Source: Staphylococcus pseudoxylosus
GTDB taxonomy: Bacteria > Bacillota > Bacilli > Staphylococcales > Staphylococcaceae
Reading direction: 5' to 3'
DNA: 64,000 nt
NCBI RefSeq assembly: GCF_003697915.1
Contig: NZ_RCVN01000008.1
Location: 62,001-126,000 of the forward strand
A model generated the notes under the pieces. That model was not told the origin of the DNA. It searched no databases and saw nothing but the letters and a program-made list of their open reading frames with translations. Below, piece after piece: positions 20,655-30,333 of the stretch; the first letter of the stretch is position 1; each line of letters opens with the position of its first letter. Made by a program: the position numbers and the translations under genes.

Positions 20655-21599
20655 ATGATGGAAACGATAAATGCGCAAATTATTATAAATAAAATAGAAA
20701 ACAATGAAGTTCAATGGCTATATGATCACTTTAGTGAATATTTTCAAGATGTCACATCTATAAAGGACTTGGAACAAATATTAAGTCATTATAACGCCAT
20801 TAGAGGTCAGAATCATTTATATAGACACTTACATATAAATCGCCACCAAGAATACATTTGGTTTGATAATAAAATGGCTACAGGTGTAAGTGTATTTCTG
20901 AATAAATATCAGGAAATTATTGGGATGACGTTGGTACCGATTAAACATATACGTGGTATGAAACAATCAAAGCAATATTACACAATACCAATTAAATCCA
21001 AATGTTTTGTCTATTGGGGCGGTGACAATGAGTTAATCAATTATCACTATCAATATAAAAATCAGAGACTAGCAATGGACCTTATAAAGGTTGAAGACGG
21101 ATGCACATATCATGGTGATTCAAATCAATGTGAAAATTATCATATTTATGATTTGCCCATTGTTGCACCAGCAAATGGTGTTGTTGAAGAAATTGTCGAT
21201 GGAATTTCAGATAGTATACCGGGTGAGATGAATACAGTTCATCCTGAAGGTAATTATATAGTTATAAAACATGGTCATAAAGAATATAGTTTGATTGCAC
21301 ACATTAAACCACATTCATTTAAAATTGAAAAAGGTGACGAATTATTACGTGGTCAACATATAGCTAATGTTGGTAATTCCGGCAATTCATCAGAACCGCA
21401 TATTCATTTTCAAGTAATGAATGATAAAAACTTGCAAGTAACACAAACATTGAAAATCCAATTCCATAATGATATTGCTCCTGTTAAAGGAGATGAAATA
21501 ACATATAATGGTGATAGTATATTAATAGAAAAAGAACAACCGTTTTCTAAAATCGCAAAAAATATTCATACAAATATTACACACTTATTCAAAGGTTGA
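20655..21599 (+). CDS. M23-family (LytM-like) peptidase
   Basis: A 314-residue protein with a C-terminal M23 metallopeptidase fold. Zinc ligands are visible as NYHIYDLPIVAPANG (His...Asp), HGHKEYSLIAHI, and the GNSGNSSEPHIHFQV HxH motif. M23 enzymes usually cut glycine-containing peptide bonds in peptidoglycan, but no signal peptide is visible from the chosen ATG, so the site of action is unclear. The N-terminal 130 residues match nothing I know. ATGs at 20640 and 20658 are alternatives; the ribosome site is weak. In S. aureus the isd haem-uptake genes follow near this position; they are absent here. Confidence 0.75.
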   Translation: MMETINAQIIINKIENNEVQWLYDHFSEYFQDVTSIKDLEQILSHYNAIRGQNHLYRHLHINRHQEYIWFDNKMATGVSVFLNKYQEIIGMTLVPIKHIRGMKQSKQYYTIPIKSKCFVYWGGDNELINYHYQYKNQRLAMDLIKVEDGCTYHGDSNQCENYHIYDLPIVAPANGVVEEIVDGISDSIPGEMNTVHPEGNYIVIKHGHKEYSLIAHIKPHSFKIEKGDELLRGQHIANVGNSGNSSEPHIHFQVMNDKNLQVTQTLKIQFHNDIAPVKGDEITYNGDSILIEKEQPFSKIAKNIHTNITHLFKG

Positions 21600-21625
21600 A
21601 AATAAAATGATAAAGAGGCTATGCT

Positions 21626-22366
21626 ATGGAAATGATTACTTCAGCACAAAATAGTAAAGTTAAAAGCGCGAATAAATTAAAAAAGAAACGCGAAAGAGAT
21701 AAAACTGGATTAGCACTTATTGAAGGCTACCACTTAATCGAAGAAGCATATAAAAGCAATTTGATAATTCAACAATTATATGTTGTTGATGCAGAAAGAT
21801 TGGATGACAACTTAAAGCAATATGCACAAGAAGTGTTTGAAATTAATCTGAAAGTTGCGGAAGTGTTATCGGGTACGGTGACACCACAAGGTTTTTTCGC
21901 TGTTATTGAAAAGCCTGAATATGAAATAACTTCTGCCAAACAAGTGTTGCTTATAGATTGTATACAAGATCCAGGCAACTTAGGTACTTTAATCCGTACT
22001 GCAGACGCTGCAGGATTAGATTTAATAGTGCTTGAAAAGGGTACTGCAGATCCTTATCAGGATAAAGTATTACGTGCAAGCCAAGGGAGTGTATTCCACT
22101 TACCTATTGTCACAAAAGATTTAAGTGAGTTTATTGACAACTTTGAAGGCGAAGTATATGGTACAGCATTAGAAAACGCAGTAGATTACCATCAAGTTTC
22201 AAGTCAAGATGCTTTTGCATTATTACTAGGTAATGAAGGCGATGGTGTAAATTCGAAATTATTAGAACAAACAACGCAAAATTTAATAATTCCAATTTAT
22301 GGTAAGGCTGAAAGTTTAAATGTTGCTATTGCAGGAAGTATCGTAATGTATCACTTGAAAGGTTGA
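21626..22366 (+). CDS. SpoU/TrmH-family RNA 2'-O-methyltransferase
   Basis: A 246-residue SPOUT methyltransferase, probably acting on rRNA or tRNA ribose. It has an N-terminal substrate-binding domain (SAQNSKVKSANKLKKKRERD) and then the knotted SAM domain with DCIQDPGNLGTLIRTADAAG, LLLGNEGDGV and IPIYGKAESLNVAIAGSIV. The target nucleoside cannot be told from sequence. Its stop codon overlaps the -35 of the pheS promoter. Confidence 0.92.
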   Translation: MEMITSAQNSKVKSANKLKKKRERDKTGLALIEGYHLIEEAYKSNLIIQQLYVVDAERLDDNLKQYAQEVFEINLKVAEVLSGTVTPQGFFAVIEKPEYEITSAKQVLLIDCIQDPGNLGTLIRTADAAGLDLIVLEKGTADPYQDKVLRASQGSVFHLPIVTKDLSEFIDNFEGEVYGTALENAVDYHQVSSQDAFALLLGNEGDGVNSKLLEQTTQNLIIPIYGKAESLNVAIAGSIVMYHLKG

Positions 22367-22392
22367 CCCCTTTGTGAATCATCGTATATAAT
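22363..22392 (+). promoter_or_regulatory. Sigma-A promoter of the pheST T-box leader
   Basis: TTGACC (22363-22368) and TATAAT (22387-22392) are 18 bases apart. The -35 overlaps the stop codon of the upstream methyltransferase gene. Confidence 0.75.
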
Positions 22393-22399
22393 AAAGACA

Positions 22400-22645
22400 A
22401 TGAAATTTAAATAATTACCGATAAAAAGACGTAAACTATATCCTACAGATGTATAAGGGAGATTGTTCAAGACTGAAAGATAATCCACTGTATTTAGTTT
22501 TTTTCACCTTTTTGGTTACTTAAAGAAATTTAAGTCGGATATCATTTCCGTTATCAATGACAACAAGTGTATGCTTATGCATAAATTTGGGTGGTACCAC
22601 GGAAGGCTTTCGTCCCAGTTTCAAGGGATGAAAGTCTTTTTTGTG
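22400..22645 (+). promoter_or_regulatory. T-box riboswitch for pheS-pheT (tRNA-Phe)
   Basis: The invariant T-box GGGTGGTACCACG lies at 22589-22601, directly before a terminator stem (GGCTTTCGTCCC at 22605 with GGGATGAAAGTC at 22625) and a T run. Uncharged tRNA would pair with the T-box bulge and favour read-through into pheS. A TTC at 22466-22468 is the likely phenylalanine specifier. The class is certain; the specifier position is inferred. Confidence 0.93.
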
Positions 22646-22695
22646 TTTTTTAATTTAAATAACTCGATCATATTTTAAAAATAGGAGGGCTAAGG

Positions 22696-23754
22696 ATGAC
22701 ACAAACAGAAGCTATGTCAGAAATAAAACAACAAGCATTAGTCGATATCAATGAAGCTCAAAATGAAAAAGAATTACAAGATGTAAAGGTTAAGTATTTA
22801 GGAAAAAAAGGTTCGGTTACTGGTTTAATGAAGCATATGAAAGACTTACCGAATGAAGAAAAGCCTGCTTACGGTCAACAAGTAAATGAAGTGAGACAGA
22901 CAATTGAAGGTGAAATTGACTCACGCCGTGAATTGTTAGCAAACGAACAATTAGAACAACAACTTAAAGAAGAACAAATCGATGTGACATTACCTAGCCG
23001 TAAAATTGCTAATGGTGCAAAGCATCCATTAACACGCACTATCGAAGAAATTGAAGATTTATTTTTAGGTCTGGGTTACGAAATTGTCGATGGTTTTGAA
23101 GTAGAGCAAGATTATTATAATTTTGAAGCATTAAATTTACCAAAATCTCATCCAGCTAGGGATATGCAAGACAGTTTTTACATAACTGATGAAATATTAA
23201 TGCGTACACACACATCTCCAGTTCAAGCAAGAACTATGGAAAAGCGTAATGGACAAGGGCCGGTTAAAATTTTATGTCCGGGTAAAGTTTATCGTCGTGA
23301 CTCAGATGATGCTACACACAGCCATCAATTTACACAAATTGAAGGATTAGTTGTAGATGAAAATATTAAAATGAGTGACTTAAAAGGGACATTAGAATTA
23401 TTGGCAAAACAATTATTCGGTGAAGATAGAGAGATTCGTTTACGCCCTAGCTATTTCCCATTCACAGAACCTTCAGTCGAAGTAGATGTATCTTGCTTCA
23501 AGTGTAAAGGAGAAGGTTGTAATGTATGTAAACACACTGGTTGGATTGAAATTTTAGGAGCTGGAATGGTGCATCCTAACGTACTTGAAATGGCAGGATT
23601 TGATTCAACTAAATATTCTGGTTTCGCATTTGGAATGGGGCCAGACCGTATTGCAATGTTGAAATATGGTATTGAAGATATAAGACATTTCTATACCAAT
23701 GATGTACGTTTCTTAAGTCAATTTAAAGCAGTAGAAGATAGAGGTGAAAAATAA
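22696..23754 (+). CDS. pheS: Phenylalanyl-tRNA synthetase alpha subunit
   Basis: A 352-residue catalytic subunit that charges tRNA-Phe in an alpha2-beta2 complex. The class II motifs are present: motif 2 around [19 protein letters not shown] and motif 3 in [18 protein letters not shown], plus [12 protein letters not shown] with a four-cysteine cluster ([17 protein letters not shown]). The N-terminal coiled coil (residues 1-90) binds tRNA. Its stop overlaps the pheT start and expression is controlled by the T-box upstream. Confidence 0.98.
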   Translation: MTQTEAMSEIKQQALVDINEAQNEKELQDVKVKYLGKKGSVTGLMKHMKDLPNEEKPAYGQQVNEVRQTIEGEIDSRRELLANEQLEQQLKEEQIDVTLPSRKIANGAKHPLTRTIEEIEDLFLGLGYEIVDGFEVEQDYYNFEALNLPKSHPARDMQDSFYITDEILMRTHTSPVQARTMEKRNGQGPVKILCPGKVYRRDSDDATHSHQFTQIEGLVVDENIKMSDLKGTLELLAKQLFGEDREIRLRPSYFPFTEPSVEVDVSCFKCKGEGCNVCKHTGWIEILGAGMVHPNVLEMAGFDSTKYSGFAFGMGPDRIAMLKYGIEDIRHFYTNDVRFLSQFKAVEDRGEK

Positions 23755-26156
23755 TGTTTATTTCAAAAGAATGGTTAGAATCATATGTTGAGGTTAATCA
23801 ACCTGTTAACGTACTTGCTGAACGTATTACACGAACTGGTATAGAAGTAGACGATATCATTGATTATACAAAAGATATTAAAAACCTAGTTGTAGGTTAT
23901 GTACAATCAAAAGCAGCGCACCCTGACGCTGATAAGCTCAATATTTGTCAAGTTGATATAGGTGAAGCAGAACCAGTCCAAATCGTTTGTGGCGCACCTA
24001 ATGTAGACACAGGCCAAACAGTTATTGTTGCAACAGTAGGAGGTAGGTTGCCAGGTGGAGTGAAAATTAAACGTGCAAAATTACGTGGAGAACGTTCAGA
24101 AGGCATGATTTGTTCACTTCAAGAAATTGGTGTACCAACTAACTTAGTCCCTAAACAATTCGAGGACGGTATCTATGTATTTTCATCAGAAGTAACTCCA
24201 GGAACTGATGCGTTAAGTGCATTATACTTAAATGATCAAGTTATGGAATTTGATCTTACACCAAATAGAGCTGATGCATTGAGCATGATTGGTACAGCTT
24301 ATGAGACAGCGGCATTATATAACGCGCCAATGACAAAACCAGAAACACAAAGTAATGAGAATGATGAACAAACTAAAGATGAAATCAGTGTAACCATTCA
24401 AAATGGCGATAAGGTACCTTATTATAGTGCACGTGTTGTAAATGATGTGACAATCGAACCTTCACCAGAATGGATGCAAATGCGTTTGATTAAAGCAGGT
24501 ATTCGTCCAATTAATAATGTTGTTGATATTTCAAATTATGTTTTAATCGAATATGGTCAACCATTACACATGTTTGATAAAGACCAAATTGGTTCTAAAC
24601 AAATCGAAGTTCGTCAAGCAAAAGAAGATGAAGTTATAACAACATTAGATGATCAAGAACGTAAATTAGTAGCGTCTGATATCGTAATCACAAACGGCGA
24701 TTCACCAATCGCTATTGCTGGTGTGATGGGTGGAGATTTCTCAGAAGTAACTGAAGCGACAACAAATGTTGTTATTGAAGGTGCTATCTTTGATCCAGTA
24801 TCAATTCGCCATACATCAAGACGTTTGAATTTAAGAAGTGAAGCTTCTAGCCGTTTTGAAAAAGGAATTGCTACAGAATTTGTAGATGAAGCGGTTGATC
24901 GTGCTTGTTATTTACTTCAAACATATGCAGGTGGTACTGTCACACAAGGACGTGTTGCTGAAGGTAATTTAGGCGAGTTTGTAACACCAATTGATATTTC
25001 AGTAGCAAAAATTAATCAAACAATCGGTTTTGAACTAGCTGCAAAAGATATTGAAGCTATCTTCGTGCAACTTGGTTTTGAAACAACGAACACTGATGAT
25101 GTACTAACTGTTATGGTGCCTTCACGTCGTAAAGACATCACAATTAAAGAAGATTTAATTGAAGAAATCGCACGTATATATGGTTATGATGAAATTCCTT
25201 CAACACTACCAGTATTCGAACATGTTACACATGGTTCGTTAACGGATAGACAGTCTAAGTCTCGTATTGTCAAAGCATCTTTAGAAGGTGCAGGTTTAAA
25301 CCAAGCCATTAACTATTCACTTGTCGATAAAGAACGAGCTAATCACTTTGCATTGCAAAACCGTGAAACAGTCGCGTTGTTAATGCCAATGAGTGAAGCT
25401 CACTCTACGTTGCGTCAAAGTTTGATTCCACATTTAATTGATGCTGTTGCATACAATGTAGCACGTAAAAATTCCCAAGTGCGCTTATATGAGCTTGGTC
25501 GTGTCTTCTTTGGTAACGGTGAAGGTGAATTACCAGACGAGGTTGAATATTTAAGTGGTATCTTAACGGGTGATTACACTGTGAACGCTTGGCAAGGTAA
25601 AAAAGAAGAAATCGACTTTTTCGTAGCTAAAGGAATTGTAGATCGAGTGGCTGAGAAGTTAGATATACAATTTGAATATGAAGCTGGTGAAATTAACGGT
25701 TTACACCCAGGTAGAACGGCTTACGTGAAATTAAATGGAAAAGTTATTGGATTTGTAGGAGAATTGCATCCACAAATTGAAAAAGACAATGATTTAAAAC
25801 GTACTTACGTATTCGAGTTGAATTATGATGAATTAATGGCAGTATCTGTAGGTTATATTAATTATCAACCAATACCTAGATTCCCAGGCGTATCAAGAGA
25901 TATTGCATTAGTTATTAACCGTGATATGCCTTCAGCAAAATTAGTAAATACAATTCAGCAAAACGGTGGCGATATATTACAAGAAGCTGAAGTATTTGAT
26001 GTTTATGAAGGTGAACATGTCGCTGAAGATGAAAAATCTATAGCAATTCGTTTATCATATTTAGACACTGAAGATACGCTTACGGATGATAAAGTAAATG
26101 CGGTACATGAAGCAATATTGACTGCTTTACAAGCAGAAGGCGCTACAATCAGATAG
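23754..26156 (+). CDS. pheT: Phenylalanyl-tRNA synthetase beta subunit
   Basis: An 800-residue partner of PheS. Domains in order: N-terminal EMAP/OB-type tRNA-binding domain (HPDADKLNICQVDIG, about residues 40-150), B3/B4 editing domain that clears mischarged tyrosine, B5 DNA-binding-like fold, and a C-terminal ferredoxin-fold anticodon-binding domain (PRFPGVSRDIALVI). It overlaps pheS by one base, giving coupled translation. Confidence 0.98.
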   Translation: MFISKEWLESYVEVNQPVNVLAERITRTGIEVDDIIDYTKDIKNLVVGYVQSKAAHPDADKLNICQVDIGEAEPVQIVCGAPNVDTGQTVIVATVGGRLPGGVKIKRAKLRGERSEGMICSLQEIGVPTNLVPKQFEDGIYVFSSEVTPGTDALSALYLNDQVMEFDLTPNRADALSMIGTAYETAALYNAPMTKPETQSNENDEQTKDEISVTIQNGDKVPYYSARVVNDVTIEPSPEWMQMRLIKAGIRPINNVVDISNYVLIEYGQPLHMFDKDQIGSKQIEVRQAKEDEVITTLDDQERKLVASDIVITNGDSPIAIAGVMGGDFSEVTEATTNVVIEGAIFDPVSIRHTSRRLNLRSEASSRFEKGIATEFVDEAVDRACYLLQTYAGGTVTQGRVAEGNLGEFVTPIDISVAKINQTIGFELAAKDIEAIFVQLGFETTNTDDVLTVMVPSRRKDITIKEDLIEEIARIYGYDEIPSTLPVFEHVTHGSLTDRQSKSRIVKASLEGAGLNQAINYSLVDKERANHFALQNRETVALLMPMSEAHSTLRQSLIPHLIDAVAYNVARKNSQVRLYELGRVFFGNGEGELPDEVEYLSGILTGDYTVNAWQGKKEEIDFFVAKGIVDRVAEKLDIQFEYEAGEINGLHPGRTAYVKLNGKVIGFVGELHPQIEKDNDLKRTYVFELNYDELMAVSVGYINYQPIPRFPGVSRDIALVINRDMPSAKLVNTIQQNGGDILQEAEVFDVYEGEHVAEDEKSIAIRLSYLDTEDTLTDDKVNAVHEAILTALQAEGATIR

Positions 26157-26467
26157 TCAGATTTAAATTGTGATAGATGCTTTTAATGCTATAAAAAGTA
26201 AGGCATACAATTGAAAGTGATTTAAACAAACCAATAAAAAACACACCTCCATTTGACGTGCTCCCAAAAGTTAGATTTTTAGTCCAACTTTTGGGGAGCA
26301 CTACAATTTCAAACTTGGAGGTGTGTTTTACATTTATACCAAAATTATTTGATGTATTAATTATGACATACTGGATTTACAGTGTGACTAGAAAAACAGT
26401 TTAGTGCAGGTTACAGTACAAATAGAAGAGCATGGTAAATGTTAGTATTGAAGTTAGAGATACACGC
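26157..26467. other. Intergenic region between pheT and rnhC
   Basis: About 310 bases between convergent genes, dominated by the nested hairpin at 26238-26329. The remaining bases show no gene or further stem that I can support. Confidence 0.5.
26238..26329. repeat. Nested hairpin with shared 32-base core, copy 2
   Basis: Outer arms 26238-26251 and 26316-26329 are perfect 14-base complements with flanking A and T tracts, like a two-way terminator. The loop holds an inner hairpin whose core 26265-26296 is identical to 8128-8159. The outer arms differ from those of copy 1. Confidence 0.7.
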
Positions 26468-27397
26468 TTATTTATGCTTTTTTTGTACTAAGTTTTCAGC
26501 CTTTTGCCTATTTGCAAAATGTTTTTTTGAAATACTATCAAGATAGGCTATGCCTTTACGCTCAATTAATTTAGCGGCGGTTAAATCCACTTTGTTACTT
26601 GCACCTTTAGGAATTTCCATTTTTGCTGAACGCGATAAATTATCCATATGTTTTACAAATGCGTATCTTGAGATGATACTTGCAGCTGCAATAGCAATGG
26701 ATTTTGATTCTCCTTTAGTTTCGAATTTAGTTTTGCTGCTAAAGGGTAGTTCACTCAACGCATAACGCTTGTATACACCAGGTTCAGCGAATTGGTCAAT
26801 GACAATATAATCTAATGCTTCTGTATCAATTTTTTGCGTCACATTTTTAATAGCTTCATTGTGTAAAACGGCTTTCATTTTCACTTGAGACCAACCTGCT
26901 TTTTGTTTTTCGTTATATTTATCATTGTTCATTGTTAACAACGAGTGAGGGATGAAAGTTACAAGTTGTTCTGCTAATTCAACAATCTTAGCGTCGGTTA
27001 ACCTTTTAGAGTCATCTACACCTAATGTTTTTAAGATTTGCACATTTTTTTTAGAAACATAAGCCGCACATACCGTAAGTGGCCCAAAGTAGTCACCACT
27101 GCCTGCTTCATCACTACCAATACAATTATAACGATTATATTGTATTGTTTGCTGTGAATTTGCCGATTTGCCTGAATTTTTCTTAGCTGGAACGACATTT
27201 GGTAATAATTGTGATGCGATGGATTCAGCATCTTTACCTTGAAACATAACTTTATTCGAATTATATACAGAAATAGATGTGTTTTTATATTTTGTTTTAG
27301 CTTTCATACCCTGAGATACATTTGTAGTATCAAAAGATATTTTCGACATTAATTGGTCGATCTGTTGTTTAGTTAATTTGTGTACAACATTAGACAT
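26468..27397 (-). CDS. rnhC: Ribonuclease HIII
   Basis: A 309-residue enzyme that cuts the RNA strand of RNA-DNA hybrids, removing R-loops and primers. An N-terminal TBP-like substrate-binding domain (residues 1-85) precedes the RNase H fold, where [14 protein letters not shown] carries the DEXGxGD catalytic carboxylates. The next acidic residues lie around [11 protein letters not shown] and IVIDQFAEP. Length is typical. It is divergent from zapA. Confidence 0.96.
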   Translation of the reverse strand: MSNVVHKLTKQQIDQLMSKISFDTTNVSQGMKAKTKYKNTSISVYNSNKVMFQGKDAESIASQLLPNVVPAKKNSGKSANSQQTIQYNRYNCIGSDEAGSGDYFGPLTVCAAYVSKKNVQILKTLGVDDSKRLTDAKIVELAEQLVTFIPHSLLTMNNDKYNEKQKAGWSQVKMKAVLHNEAIKNVTQKIDTEALDYIVIDQFAEPGVYKRYALSELPFSSKTKFETKGESKSIAIAAASIISRYAFVKHMDNLSRSAKMEIPKGASNKVDLTAAKLIERKGIAYLDSISKKHFANRQKAENLVQKKHK

Positions 27398-27580
27398 ATT
27401 ATTGACCTCACTTTATATAAATAACTGAATTAAATTTTAGACATTTAACATCATATCACATGTGTGAAATTTGAGAACAGATTGTACGGATTACATATGT
27501 ATAAGTTGAAGAAAATTTTTATCAATATAGACAAAATTAAAATAAATCACAAGAATTTTTAATATAACAAATCTCACCAC
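27398..27580. other. AT-rich spacer between rnhC and the zapA promoter
   Basis: Very AT-rich bases that must carry the rnhC promoter on the minus strand. I see no convincing promoter pair or repeat in them. Confidence 0.4.
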
Positions 27581-27609
27581 TTACAAAATAATATTATGTC
27601 GTGTATAAT
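27581..27609 (+). promoter_or_regulatory. Promoter for zapA-cvpA
   Basis: TTACAA (27581-27586) and TATAAT (27604-27609) are exactly 17 bases apart. The leader to zapA is then about 90 bases. Confidence 0.6.
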
Positions 27610-27707
27610 AGTTCGTGATAAATATTCTAAATGACTAGATTACATACTTAATGAAACTAATGAAAGAATAAGTTCGGAAATTTACATTCAAAGTCAGGAG
27701 TTATTAT

Positions 27708-27974
27708 ATGGGTGAGTTTAAAAATCGGATTAACGTAACTATAAATGATCAACATTATACAATCGTCGGAGAGGACAACCCTGAGCATATCCGTTATGTA
27801 GCGCATTTAGTAGATGAGAGGCTGAAAACTCTAGCTAGTAAAAGCGCAGGCCTTGATACTACTAGAAAAGCTATTCTTACAGCTGTAAATATAATGCATG
27901 AAAAAGTACAGTTAGAAGAAGAAAATTACCGTTTACAACAAGAAATAAAACAATTAAAAAATAGAGAAGAATAA
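27708..27974 (+). CDS. zapA: Cell division protein ZapA
   Basis: An 88-residue protein that promotes bundling of FtsZ filaments. The N-terminal NRINVTINDQHYTIVGE strand region and the C-terminal coiled coil (KVQLEEENYRLQQEIKQLKN) match ZapA. It overlaps the next gene at its stop codon, indicating an operon with cvpA. Confidence 0.93.
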   Translation: MGEFKNRINVTINDQHYTIVGEDNPEHIRYVAHLVDERLKTLASKSAGLDTTRKAILTAVNIMHEKVQLEEENYRLQQEIKQLKNREE

Positions 27975-28495
27975 TGATTATTGATTTAATAATCGTAATT
28001 ATTTTCCTTTACATAGGCATGATTGGATTTAGAAGGGGCACTTGGTTAAGTTCATTACATTTAGGTTCAACTGTGTTCTCACTTTGGGTGGCTCATCGTT
28101 TACATTCACAAATTTCACAACGATTAGAGTTATTTGTGCCGTTTCCTAAAACGCGTGCATATGATTTGAACTATGCGTTCCAATTTGATAACCTACAGCA
28201 ACGTTTTGATCATATCGTAGCATTTTTAATGATAGCAACTGTTACGAAAATATTTTGCTATGGTATTGTCGTTCTATTTGATAATGTAATAACATCTAGA
28301 CAACCTAATTGGATAAGTCGTGCGTTAGGTGTAATAATGAGTGTGATTTCTTCGACTATTATTTGTGCTACTTTGTTTTATATGATTTCAATATACCCGC
28401 TTGAATTCATACAACAACAGTTGATGGAAGGGCATTTGGCTGAATACTTTATAATTCATGCGCCATTCATATCGTCATATGTACTAAATATATAG
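27974..28495 (+). CDS. CvpA family membrane protein
   Basis: A 173-residue protein with about four transmembrane helices. The N-terminal helix (IDLIIVIIFLYIGMIGFRRG) carries the conserved GxxRG of the CvpA/YshB family. The family takes part in envelope functions in other bacteria but its activity is undefined. The start ATG overlaps the zapA stop. Confidence 0.88.
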   Translation: MIIDLIIVIIFLYIGMIGFRRGTWLSSLHLGSTVFSLWVAHRLHSQISQRLELFVPFPKTRAYDLNYAFQFDNLQQRFDHIVAFLMIATVTKIFCYGIVVLFDNVITSRQPNWISRALGVIMSVISSTIICATLFYMISIYPLEFIQQQLMEGHLAEYFIIHAPFISSYVLNI

Positions 28496-28538
28496 GGTGT
28501 TTTAGAATATAAACATATAAGGTTTTATAAAATATAGG

Positions 28539-28596
28539 AGGTCAGGACATAATCAATTTACTGAATTTAAAACAGTAATCTGTCTTGACCTTTTTC
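28539..28596 (+). terminator. Terminator-like hairpin between cvpA and polX
   Basis: GGTCAGGACA pairs with TGTCTTGACC (one mismatch) across a 30-base loop, followed by TTTTT. It lies just before the polX ribosome site, so it could act as an attenuator. Confidence 0.65.
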
Positions 28597-28611
28597 TATG
28601 GAGTGAAAATA

Positions 28612-30324
28612 ATGACAAAAAAAGATATTATTCAATTATTAGAAAAAATAGCTACTTATATGGAATTAAAAGGTGAAAATACATTTAAAGTATCGGCATA
28701 TAGAAAAGCCGCACAAAGCCTTGAAATTGACGAACGTCCAATAGAACAAATAGAAGATGTGACTCAATTAAAAGGTATCGGCAAAGGCGTAGGTGAAGTA
28801 ATAGATGAATACCGTAAAAATGGCACTTCATCGACATTAGAATCCTTGAAGCAAGAAGTACCAGAAGGTCTTATTCCATTATTGAAAATTCAAGGTTTAG
28901 GTAGTAAAAAAATAGCTAAACTGTATAAAGTGTTGAATATTGATGGGAAAGAATCATTACAAGCTGCATGTGAACAAGGATTAGTAAGCGAATTAAATGG
29001 TTTTGCTAAAAAGACAGAACAAAATATATTGGAAGCTGTAAAAGCATTAGGCGCTAAAAAAGATAATTATCCTATTGACCAAATGCGTGGATTAAATAAA
29101 ATGATAGATGCATATTTGTCACAAATTGACGCCATTGTACAATATGAAGTTGCTGGAAGTTTTAGAAGATATAAAGAAATGAGTAAGGATTTGGATTGTA
29201 TAATTAGTACAGATGAACCAGCCAATGTGCAACAAGCATTATTAAATATTCCGAATAAAGTTAAAGACGTTGCCGTTGGTCAAACAAAGGTATCATTAGA
29301 ACTAAGTTTTGATGATGAAACCATTGGTGTTGATTTTAGGCTAATTGAACCATCAGCGTTTTATCATACATTACAGCACTTTACAGGTTCCAAAGATCAT
29401 AATATTCGCATACGCCAATTAGCAAAAGAACAAGATGAAAAAGTGAGCGAATATGGAATTGAACAAGCAGACGGAAACCTCATTCAATACCAAAGTGAAA
29501 AAGAGATTTACGAACATTTTGGTGTTAATTGGATTGAACCTGCAATTAGAGAAGATGGCAGTGAGTTTGATAAAGACTTATCAGAAATTATAAAATTAGA
29601 TGATATCCAAGGAGATATTCATATGCATACAACATATAGTGATGGTGCATTTAGTTTAGAAGAAATGGTCAAAGCTAATATCGCAAAAGGATATCAATTT
29701 ATGGTGATTACAGACCATTCACAAAGTTTGAAAGTCGCAAATGGTTTGTCTGTAGAAAGGTTATTACGCCAGAATGAAGAAATAAAAGCTTTAAATGAGA
29801 AATATGATGAAATTGATATTTATTCAGGAATAGAGATGGATATATTACCAGATGGACGATTAGATTATGATGATGAAGTCTTAGCACAATTAGATTATGT
29901 TATAGCTGCAATACATCAAAGTTTTAATCAATCACAAGATGAAATTATGCAACGTTTGGAAAATGCATGTCGTAATCCTTATGTTAGACACATTGCGCAT
30001 CCGACGGGACGAATCATAGGGAAACGCCCTGGTTATGAACCGGATATTGACAGATTATGTGAGATAGCAGCTGAAACAAACACAATTTTAGAAATTAACG
30101 CAAATCCTAAACGTTTAGATTTAAATGCAGAAACCGTTAAAAAAAATCCGAATGTTAAATTAACAATTAATACAGACGCACACCATGTAGATCATTTAGA
30201 ATTTATGAAATATGGTATTGCAACTGCACAAAAAGGATTTGTGAAAAAAGACAGAGTTATTAATACAATGTCTCGCGAAGATTTTAAATCGCTAATAGAA
30301 AATAATATTAAATTGAAGAAATAG
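28612..30324 (+). CDS. polX: DNA polymerase X family repair enzyme
   Basis: This 570-residue protein joins an N-terminal polymerase X core to a C-terminal PHP phosphoesterase domain. The polymerase part has helix-hairpin-helix motifs (LKGIGKGVGE, IQGLGSKKIAKLY), the catalytic AGSFRRYKEMSKDLDCII with its aspartates, and GVDFRL. The PHP domain has metal-binding histidines in GDIHMHTTYSDG, ITDHSQS, and NTDAHH. Family members do gap-filling and 3'-5' exonuclease work in base excision repair. The ATG at 28612 follows GGAGTG; an upstream ATG lies inside the hairpin. Confidence 0.95.
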   Translation: MTKKDIIQLLEKIATYMELKGENTFKVSAYRKAAQSLEIDERPIEQIEDVTQLKGIGKGVGEVIDEYRKNGTSSTLESLKQEVPEGLIPLLKIQGLGSKKIAKLYKVLNIDGKESLQAACEQGLVSELNGFAKKTEQNILEAVKALGAKKDNYPIDQMRGLNKMIDAYLSQIDAIVQYEVAGSFRRYKEMSKDLDCIISTDEPANVQQALLNIPNKVKDVAVGQTKVSLELSFDDETIGVDFRLIEPSAFYHTLQHFTGSKDHNIRIRQLAKEQDEKVSEYGIEQADGNLIQYQSEKEIYEHFGVNWIEPAIREDGSEFDKDLSEIIKLDDIQGDIHMHTTYSDGAFSLEEMVKANIAKGYQFMVITDHSQSLKVANGLSVERLLRQNEEIKALNEKYDEIDIYSGIEMDILPDGRLDYDDEVLAQLDYVIAAIHQSFNQSQDEIMQRLENACRNPYVRHIAHPTGRIIGKRPGYEPDIDRLCEIAAETNTILEINANPKRLDLNAETVKKNPNVKLTINTDAHHVDHLEFMKYGIATAQKGFVKKDRVINTMSREDFKSLIENNIKLKK

Positions 30325-30333
30325 AGGGATTAG

